From Mycobacteroides sp. LB1 (GTDB lineage: Bacteria; Actinomycetota; Actinomycetes; Mycobacteriales; Mycobacteriaceae): a DNA stretch of 64,000 nt. Positions 35,226 to 44,746 of the stretch are shown here, piece by piece. The position numbers and the translations under genes are program-made. The DNA lies in assembly GCF_013449725.1 (NCBI RefSeq), contig NZ_JACCFF010000004.1:124001-188000 (forward strand), given 5' to 3'. Numbering within the stretch: the first letter of the stretch is position 1; every line of letters starts with the position of its first letter. A model generated the notes under the pieces. The model was not told the DNA's origin and did not search any database. It saw only the letters and a list, made by a program, of their open reading frames with translations.

Positions 35226-36002
35226 ATGGCCAAGCGTCTCGATCTCAAGGACGTCAACATCTTCTACGGCAAGTTTCACGCCGTACAGGAGGTGGCACTT
35301 TCCGTTCCGCCTCGTAGTGTGACGGCCTTCATCGGCCCGTCAGGTTGCGGCAAATCGACCGTGTTGCGCACCCTGAATCGGATGCACGAGGTGACACCGG
35401 GTGCTCATGTCGAGGGTTCGGTGCTGCTCGACGGTGCAGACATCTACGGTGCCGGGGTGGACCCGGTATCGGTCCGTAAGACCATCGGGATGGTTTTCCA
35501 GCGGCCAAACCCGTTCCCCACCATGTCGATTCGCGACAACGTGGTGGCGGGCCTGCGGCTGCAGGGCGTGCGCAGCAAGAAGACCCTCGACGAGGTCGCC
35601 GAGCGCTCGCTACAGGGCGCCAACCTGTGGAACGAGGTCAAGGACCGTCTCGACCGCCCGGGTGGCGGACTCTCCGGCGGTCAGCAGCAGCGTCTGTGCA
35701 TCGCCAGAGCCATTGCGGTGCAGCCGGATGTGCTGCTGATGGACGAGCCGTGCTCTGCCCTGGACCCCATCTCCACGCTGGCTATCGAGGATCTGATCTC
35801 CGAGCTCAAGCAGGAGTTCACCATCGTCATCGTCACCCACAACATGCAACAGGCCGCGCGTGTCAGCGATCAGACCGCGTTCTTCAATCTGGAGGCCGCA
35901 GGCAAGCCGGGCATGCTGGTGGAGATCGACGACACCGAGAAGATCTTCTCGAACCCCAGCCAGAAGGCCACCGAGGACTACATCTCCGGACGCTTCGGCT
36001 GA
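35226..36002 (+). CDS. pstB: Phosphate ABC transporter ATP-binding protein
   Basis: 258 residues from ATG 35226 with AGGAAGG upstream. Walker [10 protein letters not shown] near residue 36, Q-loop [11 protein letters not shown] (the proline-rich Q-loop typical of PstB), signature [14 protein letters not shown], Walker [14 protein letters not shown] and the H-loop THNM. Corresponds to Rv0820 (phoT). The upstream extension of the frame to 35106 is inside pstA. Confidence 0.96.
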   Translation: MAKRLDLKDVNIFYGKFHAVQEVALSVPPRSVTAFIGPSGCGKSTVLRTLNRMHEVTPGAHVEGSVLLDGADIYGAGVDPVSVRKTIGMVFQRPNPFPTMSIRDNVVAGLRLQGVRSKKTLDEVAERSLQGANLWNEVKDRLDRPGGGLSGGQQQRLCIARAIAVQPDVLLMDEPCSALDPISTLAIEDLISELKQEFTIVIVTHNMQQAARVSDQTAFFNLEAAGKPGMLVEIDDTEKIFSNPSQKATEDYISGRFG

Positions 36003-36041
36003 TCCAGGAATAGCTCGGGCCGCGCGGCTGTCTTACTGCCT

Positions 36042-36975
36042 ATGACCAAGGCAGTGCGGTTCGATCAGTACGGCGGAATCGACGTCCTGCAGGTGCGTGA
36101 TGTCCTGCGCCCAGTACCCGCGTCGGGTGAAGTGCTCGTGCAGCACGCCGGTGCGTGCTGCGGGGATCAACCCGGGTGAGGCGAAGATCCGCACCGGCGT
36201 GCTGCACGACAGGTTCCCCGCGACCTTCCCGTCCGGGCAGGGCAGCGATCTGGCGGGTGTGGTCGTTGAGACCGGCTCCGGAACCGGTGGGTTCGCCGTG
36301 GGTGACGAGGTGTTCGGCTTCACCAACAGCCGAGCCAGTCATGCCGAGCTCGTTGCGGTACCCGTCACACAGTTGGTGGCCAAGCCGGTCGGGCTGTCAT
36401 GGGAGGTCGCGGGTGGCCTCTTCGTTGCCGGTAGCACTGCGTATGCGGCCGTCGGTTCAGTAGGTCTGAAGCCCGGGGATGTGGTTGTCGTCGCCGGTGC
36501 GTCCGGGGGAGTGGGCGCGATCGCGGTTCAGCTTGCCCGGCTGGCCGGTGCCACGGTCCTGGGTATCGCTGGAGCAGGAAACGATGAGTGGCTCATCGGG
36601 CATGGTGTGATCCCGGTGAACTACGGTGACGGGCTCGCTGACCGGTTGCGGGCGGCGGCCCCCGGCGGGCGGCTCGACGCCTTCCTGGACTTCTTCGGCG
36701 GAGGCTATGTCGAATTCGCGCTCACCGAACTCGATATCGCCTTGGAACGCATCGACACCATCATCGATTTCGCGGCAATTGAGCGGTTCGGGGTGCAGAG
36801 CATTGGCAACGAGGAAGGGGCAACGGCGAGCGTCATCGCCGAACTTGCTGCCCTTATCGTCGAGGGAAAATTGGAAGTGCCTGTGGCGGAGGTGTTTCCG
36901 CTAAGCCAAGTACGCCAGGCCTTTGGGTTGCTCGAACTGCAGCACACCCGCGGGAAGATCGTGCTGGTGCCCTGA
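36042..36975 (+). pseudogene. Quinone oxidoreductase (zinc-independent MDR family) with apparent frameshift
   Basis: Two frames together give one normal NADPH:quinone-reductase-like protein. From ATG 36042 the frame reads MTKAVRFDQYGGIDVLQVRD...GEVLVQHA and then runs into a TGA at 36178; the +1 frame picks up exactly there with VRAAGINPGEAKIRTGVL and continues to 36975 with the nucleotide loop AGASGGVGAIAVQLA. Removing one G near 36148-36152 restores a full-length product of about 311 residues. Either a real recent inactivation or a sequencing error. A start inside the second frame (36097) would lack the first strands of the catalytic domain. Downstream of pstB, convergent with phoU. Confidence 0.85.
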
Positions 36976-36982
36976 CTACTCG

Positions 36983-37660
36983 TCAGATGGCGGTCAGGTG
37001 GTCTTGGCCGTGGCCTTCTGACGGCAGGCTTCCGGTGACCTGGAAGATGACCCGGCGGGCGACTTCGACGGCATGATCGGCGAACCGCTCGTAGAACCTG
37101 CCCAGTAGTGTCACGTCGACGGCGGCAGCCACCCCGTGCTTCCACTCCCGGTCCATCAGCACGGTGAACAGATGCCGGTGCAAATCATCCATCGCATCGT
37201 CTTCTTCGTTGATGCGAGCGGCCTTCTCCGGGTCGCGGGTCAACAGCACTTCTTGTGCGCTATTGCCCAAATCGACTGCAACACGGCCCATCTCGGCGAA
37301 GTATCCGTTGACCTCCTCCGGCAGGGCGTGTTGCGGATGGCGGCGACGGGCGATCTTGGCGACGTGCAGGGCGAGCGCGCCCATGCGGTCCACGTCTGCG
37401 ACGATCTGGATGCTGCTGACCACTCCGCGTAGGTCGCCTGCCACCGGGGCCTGCAGGGCCAAGATGGCGAAGGCGTTTTCCTCGGCGGCGGCGCTCATCG
37501 CCGTGATCTGCTCGTGGTCGGAAATTACCTGCTCGGCAAGGACGAGGTCGGCCTGCAGCAATGCGCGAGTGGCTCGCTCCATCGCGGCACCGGCCAGCCC
37601 GCACATCTCACCCAGCTGTGCCGATAGCGATGACAGCTGCTCTTGAAACGCGGTACGCAT
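36983..37660 (-). CDS. phoU: Phosphate-specific transport regulator PhoU
   Basis: 225 residues, two PhoU three-helix bundles in tandem; metal-binding motifs E-x-x-x-D occur in each (ISDHEQI and [35 protein letters not shown]). Orthologue of Rv0821c (phoY2) by order. Couples Pst activity to the SenX3-RegX3 two-component system, keeping RegX3 off when phosphate is plentiful; loss affects persistence in M. tuberculosis. Convergent with the frameshifted oxidoreductase after pstB. Confidence 0.94.
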   Translation of the reverse strand: MRTAFQEQLSSLSAQLGEMCGLAGAAMERATRALLQADLVLAEQVISDHEQITAMSAAAEENAFAILALQAPVAGDLRGVVSSIQIVADVDRMGALALHVAKIARRRHPQHALPEEVNGYFAEMGRVAVDLGNSAQEVLLTRDPEKAARINEEDDAMDDLHRHLFTVLMDREWKHGVAAAVDVTLLGRFYERFADHAVEVARRVIFQVTGSLPSEGHGQDHLTAI

Positions 37661-37772
37661 GGATCAAGACTACGGACCTGGTGCCGTCGAGTCATGGCCC
37701 TGGTGTGAACGGCGAATGAATGCCACCAGGAATTCCGTGGACAAAAATGCAATCGATGTCCAAATTGACTGA

Positions 37773-40058
37773 CTATTCGCAGGTAGCGTCGCCGGCGTTG
37801 ACGACCGTCAGGTCCATCGGAAGCTCGGCGGGAGCCATCGCGCCCGAGGAGAGCTGTAACTGCACGGTCGATCCGGCGGTCGGCGGAGCCTGCAAAATCG
37901 CTGTGGAGTTGTAGTCGCTGCCGAGTACTACGCGCACGGTGGATTGAGCGCCGGTGATCCGCTGGAGCTTGGCGCCACCGAATGCGGCGGCAACGGTCGC
38001 TGCCTGCTGTTCGTGCCCCGGCGAGAAGAAGACCGTGGTGTTGGGCAGGGCGGAGGGATAGTCATCGGTGGTGGTGATGCTGAATCCGTAGTGGGTCAGC
38101 TGGCTGGCCGCTGCTGCCGCGAGTCCGGTCTGGCCCGTGCTGTTGGACACGTGCACGTTGATCTCGCTGGGCTCGGTGGTCACCAGGTCTGCCGGCTCAG
38201 TCGGTGTGGCAGCGGCAGTCGGTGCAGCCGTGGATGTTTCGCCGAGCCCGGTCGCGGCTCCGTGCTCGGCGGACGCCAACGTGGTGTCTTGCGTGGTGGT
38301 GCCGGGCATCGGGACGCGGGTGCCGTCGGCCTGCAGCTCGCCGGGCAACGGATCGTCATTGATGATGGCGTCGAAGATCTTTCGGATATCCGTGGTGCGC
38401 GGGGTCTCATTACCCTCGGAGTCGGTGCCGTCGGTCGGCACTGTAAGGAAAGTGATCCGGCCGGCCTTCACGTCCTGGAGCGACTGACCAAGGTCCACAA
38501 GGTCTTTCGTCCTGATGTTGTCGACGTACGAGTCGTCGATGAAGGTGTTCACGACGTTGTTGAGCTTGCTCAACGAGAAGAAGGTGTTGTGCGAGATCAT
38601 TGAACGCAGCAGGGAGGACAGGAACAGCTGCTGCCGCTTGATGCGTCCGTAGTCGCCGTTGTACTCGGTGGTGACCTGCCTGGCGCGCACGTATTGCAGG
38701 GCTGTGTGCCCGTCAATTGTTTGGCGCCCAGCGTTTTCCAGTACGGTGCCCAGCTCGTAGTCCTCGATCGGCGTGGGGGTGCACACCTCGACCCCGCCGA
38801 GCGCGTCGACCATCTTGGAGAAGCCGGCGAAGTCCACCCCGAGGAAGCGGTTGATGTTCAATCCCGACATCTTCTGGATGACCTTGACCAGGCACTTGGG
38901 TCCGCCGAATGCGAACGCCGAGTTGAGTTTGGTTTCGGTGTACGCCTTGTCGGGTCCGTAGGACCGGGTGTCCTCGTTCCAGACCTCACAGAGCGTCGGC
39001 TGGATCGCTAGGTCGCGCGGGAAGGACACGACCGCGACGCGCTTACGGTTGGCCGGGATGTTGACCAGCATGATGGTGTCCGAGCGTGTGCCTTCGGCAT
39101 CGGAGGTGTCGCCGGCGCCCATCGCGCTGTTCGCCCCTGAGCGAGTGTCGACGCCGATGATAAGGAAGTTCTCGTCGCCGTACTGGGCGTTGGCATCCCG
39201 GATATCGCGGGAGTTCGGGTCCAGCGCCTCGACGCGATTGAGCGCGTTGTTCTTGACGTTGCTCCACTGCCACGCTCCGCCGGTCAGGGCGAGCGAGCAC
39301 ACCGCGACGAGGGCGGCAAACGAGCGTCCGACGTAGATGGGCCGTCGCGAACGCTGGGGCTTCTGTTCCTGGACAACGGCTTCCGGATTTCCTATCCGGA
39401 TCGGGATGGCGCGGGTGTCGATTGCATCATCCAGATTCGATGCTCGTACGCGACGCGCGGCGGCCTTGTCGTAGAGGGGGGCGTCGTCCGGGTAGTCGAC
39501 ATACTCGTCGGCTCGCTCATCGGCATGGTGATCGAGATCGGGTGCGTTCTGGTGCACCTGGGGGATGACGTCGGTGTGGCTTTCGTCGGCAATGTGCGGC
39601 GGCGCGGGCCGGACGGCTTCCTCTGGCTCTTCGGCCTCAGTGCGGGCGTGCCGGCGTGACCGGCGGCCGCCGCCGGCACCCTCGCGGGCCAGCAGATCGG
39701 CCACCGAGAGTGAGTGTGAGCCGGTTTCGTGTGCCGATGACACCGGTGGTTCCGGTGCCCTGGTGGGCGCCGGTCTGGCCGGTCTCGGCGTGGGTCGCGG
39801 TGCTGCGGCCTCGGGCGCCGCGTGGTGAGTCTCGCGCGCCGCCTGTTCGGTCTCGAACCTTCGGCTCCACTCGTCGTCGGTGGGATCGGGCAGTGAATGG
39901 TTCAGAGCCGGTGGCGGTGTCCACGGTGTGTTGGATGCGGCCGATGACACCTCGATGTCAGGATGACTGCCAACGGGCTCGATTGCGCGTTCCCATGGGG
40001 CCGCGCCATACGGGCGCGGTTGGGCAGGAGTGGCGTGGGGGCCATCACCCATGTTCAA
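37773..40058 (-). CDS. LytR-CpsA-Psr (LCP) family cell-wall ligase
   Basis: 761 residues, orthologue of Rv0822c by order. Long Pro/Ala/Glu/Asp-rich cytoplasmic N-terminus (about 1-245), one membrane helix (FAALVAVCSLALTGGAW, about 250-268), LCP domain (about 295-460) with the Arg/Asp polyprenyl-phosphate site (GVDTRSGAN, TRSDTIMLVNIP, VSFPRD) and a C-terminal LytR_C domain (INVHVSNSTGQTGLA to the end). LCP proteins attach arabinogalactan or other polymers to peptidoglycan. The start MNMGDGPHATP has a second Met two codons on. Confidence 0.92.
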   Translation of the reverse strand: MNMGDGPHATPAQPRPYGAAPWERAIEPVGSHPDIEVSSAASNTPWTPPPALNHSLPDPTDDEWSRRFETEQAARETHHAAPEAAAPRPTPRPARPAPTRAPEPPVSSAHETGSHSLSVADLLAREGAGGGRRSRRHARTEAEEPEEAVRPAPPHIADESHTDVIPQVHQNAPDLDHHADERADEYVDYPDDAPLYDKAAARRVRASNLDDAIDTRAIPIRIGNPEAVVQEQKPQRSRRPIYVGRSFAALVAVCSLALTGGAWQWSNVKNNALNRVEALDPNSRDIRDANAQYGDENFLIIGVDTRSGANSAMGAGDTSDAEGTRSDTIMLVNIPANRKRVAVVSFPRDLAIQPTLCEVWNEDTRSYGPDKAYTETKLNSAFAFGGPKCLVKVIQKMSGLNINRFLGVDFAGFSKMVDALGGVEVCTPTPIEDYELGTVLENAGRQTIDGHTALQYVRARQVTTEYNGDYGRIKRQQLFLSSLLRSMISHNTFFSLSKLNNVVNTFIDDSYVDNIRTKDLVDLGQSLQDVKAGRITFLTVPTDGTDSEGNETPRTTDIRKIFDAIINDDPLPGELQADGTRVPMPGTTTQDTTLASAEHGAATGLGETSTAAPTAAATPTEPADLVTTEPSEINVHVSNSTGQTGLAAAAASQLTHYGFSITTTDDYPSALPNTTVFFSPGHEQQAATVAAAFGGAKLQRITGAQSTVRVVLGSDYNSTAILQAPPTAGSTVQLQLSSGAMAPAELPMDLTVVNAGDATCE

Positions 40059-40198
40059 CCTCGCTCAGACGTCTGGACAGTTGCAAGTACACGGCACACC
40101 GGCAGCACATAGCGCCGTGCCGACGGCACGGTCGTCGTCACATGCTACTGAGCATTGCCGCAGATCACCATGCCCAGTGACCTAGATGTGACCCCACC

Positions 40199-41371
40199 TC
40201 ACCCACCAGAGTGCATGACATCGGCGGCCAAGGGAACCGTGCAATCTTCTGGGTCATTGAGCCAGCCTTCCGGCAGCGACACCTTCCCCGGTGACCCCTG
40301 ACGCCCCCGCGGCCCGTTTCCGCCGTCTGGGAAGGGCGCCGTGGGGTCGAGCTGATTGAGCAGGGTGTCCAGCTCGGCGAGGGTGCTGACGAGTGCGAGC
40401 GCCCGCCGGATATCTCCGCCGGCCGGGAAGCCGTGCAGATACCAGGCGATGTGCTTGCGCATATCGCGCAACGCCTTGTCCTCGCCAAAATGATTGACGA
40501 GCAACACAGCGTGACGTCGCATGATGTCTGTTACCTGCCCGAGATTTGGGGGCACTGGAATCGTCTGACCGTTGAAAACGGCACTCAGTTCCGTGAAAAG
40601 CCACGGGCGCCCGAGGCATCCGCGGCCGATGACTACGCCGTCGCATCCCGTCTGTTCCATCATCGCGACCGCGTCGGCGGCGTCGAAGATATCGCCGTTC
40701 CCGAGGACGGGGATGGTCGTCACGTGGTTCTTGAGCGCTGCGATCTGACGCCAGTCCGCGGTGCCCGAGTAGCGCTGTGAGGCGGTGCGGGCGTGCAGCG
40801 CGACGGCCGCAGCTCCCTCCGACTCTGCGATGGCACCCGCATCCAGATGGGTGTGGTGGTCGTCGTCGATGCCGACGCGGAATTTAACCGTGACCGGTAT
40901 GTCGGTGCCTTCGGTGGCCCGCACGGCGGCCGCGACGATCTGCCCGAACAGCCGCCTCTTATATGGAAGGGCGGCGCCTCCACCGTTTCGGGTGACCTTG
41001 GGTACCGGGCATCCGAAGTTCATGTCGATGTGGTCGGCAAGGTTCTCGTCGACGATCATCTTGGCGGCACGGTAGGTCGTTTCCGGGTCGACCGAGTACA
41101 GCTGCAGCGACCGCGGCGATTCTTCGGGGGAGAAGCTCGTCATGTGGAGCGTGGCGGGGTTCCGTTCGGCGAGCGCTCGCGCGGTGACCATCTCGCAGAC
41201 GTACAGCCCGCTGACGGTGCCCGTGGTGGCCAGCTCCAGCTCCCGGCACAGTGTCCGGAATGCCACGTTGGTGACACCGGCCATCGGGGCCAGCACCACC
41301 GGGCTCGGCAATGCCAAAGACCCGATCCGCAGCTCACGGGATCGGGCCTTCGGTTGAAGCGTGCTGGTCAC
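40199..41371 (-). CDS. dus: tRNA-dihydrouridine synthase
   Basis: 390 residues, FMN-dependent TIM barrel of the DusB type. Key parts: LAPMAGVTNVAFRTLCRELE, the catalytic Cys in MNFGCPVPKVTRNGGGAAL, the FMN-phosphate region VVIGRGCLGRPWLFTEL, and a C-terminal helical RNA-binding domain. Reduces uridines in the D-loop of tRNA. Orthologue of Rv0823c. Starts 2 bases after desA1 stop, so it is probably cotranscribed with the desaturase. Confidence 0.94.
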   Translation of the reverse strand: MTSTLQPKARSRELRIGSLALPSPVVLAPMAGVTNVAFRTLCRELELATTGTVSGLYVCEMVTARALAERNPATLHMTSFSPEESPRSLQLYSVDPETTYRAAKMIVDENLADHIDMNFGCPVPKVTRNGGGAALPYKRRLFGQIVAAAVRATEGTDIPVTVKFRVGIDDDHHTHLDAGAIAESEGAAAVALHARTASQRYSGTADWRQIAALKNHVTTIPVLGNGDIFDAADAVAMMEQTGCDGVVIGRGCLGRPWLFTELSAVFNGQTIPVPPNLGQVTDIMRRHAVLLVNHFGEDKALRDMRKHIAWYLHGFPAGGDIRRALALVSTLAELDTLLNQLDPTAPFPDGGNGPRGRQGSPGKVSLPEGWLNDPEDCTVPLAADVMHSGG

Positions 41372-41373
41372 TG

Positions 41374-42387
41374 TTAGACGCTGACCGCTTCCTGGGAGGC
41401 CTTGGCCGCCTTGGCGGCGTTGCGCTCGGCGCGCTTGGCCTGACGCTCGAGGTACTTGGCCTTTACTTCCTCGAAGTCGGAGGAGGTCTTCCTGAGATCG
41501 TTGACGATGCGGTCCAGGTCTTCGCGCAGGACTTCACCCTCGCCGCTGAGGTCGGTGCGTTCGAAGATGCGCCATTTGCGCAGCACCGGCAGTACGACCT
41601 CGTCGAGGTGCGACTGCGGGTCGTAGACGCCGCCGGTGGCGATGGTGACGGCGCTCCGGCGGAATCCCGGAATGGTGTAGCCGGGCATCTTGAAGTTATC
41701 GAGCACCCGGTGGACGGCCTTCACGGCCTGGTTCGGCGACACTTCGAGGGCGGCCTCGACCATGTTCCGGTAGAAGATCATGTGCAGGTTCTCATCGGTG
41801 GAGATGCGCTTGAGCAGCTCGTCGGCGATCGACTCGTTGCAGGCCTTGCCGGTATTGCGGTGCGAGACGCGGGTGGCCAGCTCCTGGAAAGTCACATAGA
41901 CGACCGAATCGAGGAGGCTGTGGGCGAAAATCTCCTCCCCGCCCTGCCGGTTCTGGCCGGGGGAGAAGCCGCGGGTCATCTGCTCGACGCGGAGCTTCTC
42001 GAGCTCCACGGGGTCCACTGACCGGGTCACGACCAGGTAGTCACGGATGGCGATGCCGTGGCGGTTCTCCTCGGCGGTCCACCGGTTCACCCAGGTACCC
42101 CACGGCCCGTCCATGGTGAAGTTCATGGCGATCTCGCGGTGGTACGAGGGCAGATTGTCCTCGGTGAGCAGATTGGTGATCATCGCGACCCGGGCCACCT
42201 CGGAGAGCTTCGACTGCTCCGGGTCCCAGTCCTGCCCGCCGAGTGTCCTGTAGTTCTTGCCATCGGACCACGGGATGTAGTCGTGCGGGTTCCAGTCTTT
42301 GGTGACACCGAGGTGGCGGTTGACATTCTCCTCGACCACGGGCTCGAGCTCGTGCATGAGCTCAAGGTCGGTGAATTGCTTCTGCAT
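41374..42387 (-). CDS. desA1: Acyl-[acyl-carrier-protein] desaturase
   Basis: 337 residues from the ATG at 42387; an ATG two codons earlier has AAGGA with no spacing, whereas this one has it at 6 bases. Ferritin-like di-iron fold: iron ligands in EENRHG (about residue 107) and DENLH (about residue 191), plus an earlier Glu. Homologue of Rv0824c, a soluble desaturase needed for mycolic acid unsaturation and viability. Alanine/lysine-rich C-terminus (ERQAKRAERNAAKAAKA). Preceded by repeated palindromic elements that probably bind a TetR-type repressor such as MadR. Confidence 0.94.
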   Translation of the reverse strand: MQKQFTDLELMHELEPVVEENVNRHLGVTKDWNPHDYIPWSDGKNYRTLGGQDWDPEQSKLSEVARVAMITNLLTEDNLPSYHREIAMNFTMDGPWGTWVNRWTAEENRHGIAIRDYLVVTRSVDPVELEKLRVEQMTRGFSPGQNRQGGEEIFAHSLLDSVVYVTFQELATRVSHRNTGKACNESIADELLKRISTDENLHMIFYRNMVEAALEVSPNQAVKAVHRVLDNFKMPGYTIPGFRRSAVTIATGGVYDPQSHLDEVVLPVLRKWRIFERTDLSGEGEVLREDLDRIVNDLRKTSSDFEEVKAKYLERQAKRAERNAAKAAKASQEAVSV

Positions 42388-42407
42388 GCACATTCCTTGA
42401 GTTTTTG

Positions 42408-42463
42408 ACAGATTTATCTGTATCCGACGGTTGCAGTCAATATATCTGTAAACGGCGGTTGCA
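42408..42463 (-). promoter_or_regulatory. desA1 promoter with palindrome and 21-bp direct repeat
   Basis: ACAGAT-tt-ATCTGT (42408-42421) is an inverted repeat. TATCTGTA-N-CGGTTGCA occurs twice, at 42415-42435 and 42443-42463, 18 of 21 bases identical and 28 bases apart. On the gene strand TTGACT is followed 17 bases later by ATAAAT, a plausible promoter overlapped by these sites. The MadR repressor controls desA1 in other mycobacteria; whether this is its exact motif is inference. Confidence 0.55.
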
Positions 42464-42601
42464 CACAAGTGGACGGATTGCGCCCCATGTTCGCTCCTCC
42501 GCATGCGTTCCGACGTGCGGATAGTTACATTTCTCGCTCGGCCTGCAAGGCCATTACACCGGCAGTATGCTTGCTCACAACCCAAGGTGGAGGTGTAACC
42601 A

Positions 42602-42949
42602 GTGAAGTCGGTAGTCAAGGCGACAGCGGTCGCCGTTGCGGGCGCAGGTTTCTCATTGGCGGCAGCCGCAATGGCCCACGCGGGTGGCCCCAGTGACACC
42701 ACCGGACAGTTCTATGCCGATGCGTCGTCGACGCTCAAGGGTGAAGGCTATTCGGTTGTCGTGGCAGGTCGTTCCGGTGACCAGGTAGGTCTGGACAATT
42801 GTCTTGTCTCCCACCAGGAAGCGTTTACCGTCAAAAAGGGGCAGGACGACCGCGGCAAGATGGTCCATGTGACCCTGCGCTGCTACAAGGCCGAGGTCGC
42901 GGCCGCTAAGAAGGCTGCTGAGGAGAAGGCGAAGTCCGCGTCGACGTAA
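42602..42949 (+). CDS. Small secreted protein, PASTA-like pattern
   Basis: 115 residues, GTG start with GGAGG 11 bases upstream. Signal peptide residues 1-27 (AVAVAGAGFSLAAAAMAHA-GG). The mature part has a helix then TLKGEGYSVVVAGRSGDQVGLDNCLVSHQ, which recalls a PASTA-type fold but is too short to assign, two cysteines that could form a disulfide (DNCLV, LRCYK), and an Ala/Lys-rich helical tail. The 3' end overlaps the 3' end of the convergent TetR gene by 44 bases. Family not recognised. Confidence 0.7.
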   Translation: MKSVVKATAVAVAGAGFSLAAAAMAHAGGPSDTTGQFYADASSTLKGEGYSVVVAGRSGDQVGLDNCLVSHQEAFTVKKGQDDRGKMVHVTLRCYKAEVAAAKKAAEEKAKSAST

Positions 42950-43550
42950 CCGTTGTCGGTGTCGTTGACGTAGCGCCCTGCAGCATGATCTGAACGCAGT
43001 AGTCCACGAACCGCTGCCGCTCCACTCTCAGGTCCTCGTTCAGATATGCCCTGAAAAGGCTTGTCAGCGCACCCACCAGGCTGGTCGCGACGAGCTGTTG
43101 CTGCACCTCGTCGGTGAGGTCGGTGCTGAGCTTTCCCTGTAGCAGCGCAACGAATCGCGGCAGCCAGTCGTAGCCGGACTCGGAGAGAGTCGGCTCAAAC
43201 GTCGGCGCTATCAGCAGGACTCGACCCATGGTGGGTTCGTCCACCATGAGCCGTACGAAGGCGTCGACACCTTCATATGCCGATCGCGCGCCGCTGAGGG
43301 CCTCGATCGCCCGAAAGCCCACATGGTCGTACACGGCCCGGACGAATGTGTCGCGGTCGGAGAAATTCTCGTAGAAGTACCGCTCGGTCATGCCCGCGGA
43401 TCGACACACCGCACGGACGGTGACCGCTGGTCGGGGGCTGAGCCCCAGGAGCCGCACGCCGGCCGCCATGAGCTCGCGACGCCGCTCATCGGCGCGCTCT
43501 GCCGGTGAGACACCCGCCCAGCTGCGTCGCTGCGCTTGACCGTTCGCCAC
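42906..43550 (-). CDS. TetR-family transcriptional regulator
   Basis: 214 residues. Helix-turn-helix at residues 30-55 (AVTVRAVCRSAGMTERYFYENFSDRD). Divergent from the first DUF2236 gene at 43625 with an 8-bp inverted repeat in between, so it probably represses the two DUF2236 genes and itself. Low-complexity Thr/Ser tail (TSTTPTTVTSTRTSPSPQQPS). Confidence 0.88.
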   Translation of the reverse strand: MANGQAQRRSWAGVSPAERADERRRELMAAGVRLLGLSPRPAVTVRAVCRSAGMTERYFYENFSDRDTFVRAVYDHVGFRAIEALSGARSAYEGVDAFVRLMVDEPTMGRVLLIAPTFEPTLSESGYDWLPRFVALLQGKLSTDLTDEVQQQLVATSLVGALTSLFRAYLNEDLRVERQRFVDYCVQIMLQGATSTTPTTVTSTRTSPSPQQPS

Positions 43551-43573
43551 GGGCCTCCTAATCTGGTGTTGAA

Positions 43574-43595
43574 ACTGACAACCTTGATTGTCAGT
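43574..43595. promoter_or_regulatory. TetR operator 1 (8-bp perfect inverted repeat)
   Basis: ACTGACAA-ccttga-TTGTCAGT lies between the TetR start and the first DUF2236 gene. Outer half-site sequence ACTGA/TCAGT recurs in the second site at 44699. Confidence 0.7.
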
Positions 43596-43624
43596 ATACG
43601 TCGAACTGCAACGGAGCGTTCCGA

Positions 43625-44641
43625 ATGGTCAACGATATGTCCGAGCTCGCCGCGACGGAACCCACCGTGGATTCCGACGCCTTCACGACGGGTTGCCCGG
43701 TGAGCCATGGAGCTGGTCCGGCGATGCCTGTGCCGTTGGGGCCGGAGTCTTTGACATGGAAGTACTTCGGCGATTGGCGCGGTGTGCTGCAGGGCCCGTA
43801 TGCCGGGTCCATGCAGAACATGCATCCTCAGTTGGGTGCCGCGGTGGAGGAGCATTCCTTGTTCTTCCGGGAACGCTGGCAGCGGCTTCTGCGCTCGTTG
43901 TACCCGATTGGCGGCGTGGTATTCGACGGGGACAGGGCTCTCCGGACGGGTGCCGAGGTGCGTGACTATCACATCGGTATCAAAGGTGTCGATAGCCAAG
44001 GGCGGCGGTACAGCGCGCTCAATCCCGATGTCTTTTACTGGGCACATGCCACCTTCTTTATGGGGACGATCGTCGTGGCGGACTGGCTCAGCGGTGGAAT
44101 CGGTGAGGTCGAGAAGCGTCAGCTGTTCGACGAGCATGTGCAGTGGTATCGCATGTACGGCATGAGCATGCGGCCCGTGCCGGGCAGCTGGGAGGAGTTC
44201 CAGGAGTACTGGGACCACATGTGCACCAACGTGTTAGAGGACAACAAGGCAACACGCGACGTGCTCGACCTCTCCACTCTGGCAGTGCCGCCGTTCGCGC
44301 AGTGGATTCCTGAAGGTCTTTGGCGGTTCCAAAGGCGTTTAGTGGCACCGCTATTCGTGTGGCTGACCGTTGGGTTGTACCACCCGGCGGTGCGAGAACG
44401 GTTCGGGTACACGTGGTCTGCGCGTGATGAGTGGTTGCACCGCGCGTTCGGTCAGGCTGTCAATCTGCTGTTCAAGTTTGTCCCCGAACGTAAGCGGCGC
44501 CACCCGCGGGCCCGGGCCGGATGGGACCGTGCCACTGGCAGGATTCCTGCCGACGCCCCGCTGGTGCAGACTCCTGACCGCAATCTGCCGCCGATGGATA
44601 CCTGGGGCAGCCCGATGCACTACAACCCGAAGGTGTCCTGA
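43625..44641 (+). CDS. DUF2236 (MpaB-like) oxygenase family protein, copy 1
   Basis: 338 residues, GGAG upstream of ATG 43625. Belongs to the DUF2236 family, which includes rubber oxygenase Lcp and MpaB-type haem enzymes. Conserved parts visible: NMHPQLGAAVEEHS, DYHIGIKGVDSQGRRYSALNPDVFYWAHATFF and EEFQEYWDHM, where the histidines and a Lys/Arg/Thr set form the b-type haem pocket in characterised members. No signal peptide. Substrate unknown. Shares most of its length with the paralogue at 44726 and is under a divergent TetR. Confidence 0.87.
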   Translation: MVNDMSELAATEPTVDSDAFTTGCPVSHGAGPAMPVPLGPESLTWKYFGDWRGVLQGPYAGSMQNMHPQLGAAVEEHSLFFRERWQRLLRSLYPIGGVVFDGDRALRTGAEVRDYHIGIKGVDSQGRRYSALNPDVFYWAHATFFMGTIVVADWLSGGIGEVEKRQLFDEHVQWYRMYGMSMRPVPGSWEEFQEYWDHMCTNVLEDNKATRDVLDLSTLAVPPFAQWIPEGLWRFQRRLVAPLFVWLTVGLYHPAVRERFGYTWSARDEWLHRAFGQAVNLLFKFVPERKRRHPRARAGWDRATGRIPADAPLVQTPDRNLPPMDTWGSPMHYNPKVS

Positions 44642-44698
44642 ACCCGAACGTTTTTGGTGCTTGACGTCACCACATCGCGCCTCCTACTGTCGACATAT

Positions 44699-44718
44699 AA
44701 CTGAATCGCAATTCAGTT
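44699..44718. promoter_or_regulatory. TetR operator 2 (8-bp perfect inverted repeat)
   Basis: AACTGAAT-cgca-ATTCAGTT immediately upstream of the second DUF2236 gene, overlapping a TATAA-like -10. It shares the ACTGA/TCAGT outer half-site with the repeat at 43574-43595 but has a 4-base rather than 6-base spacer. Confidence 0.65.
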
Positions 44719-44746
44719 TCTGAAAATGGCTACGACGGAGTGGGTA

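Noticed and set aside
37700..37725. Possible Pho-box-like repeat upstream of phoU
   Set aside because: Only one good half site (GTTCACA); the other half is too degenerate.
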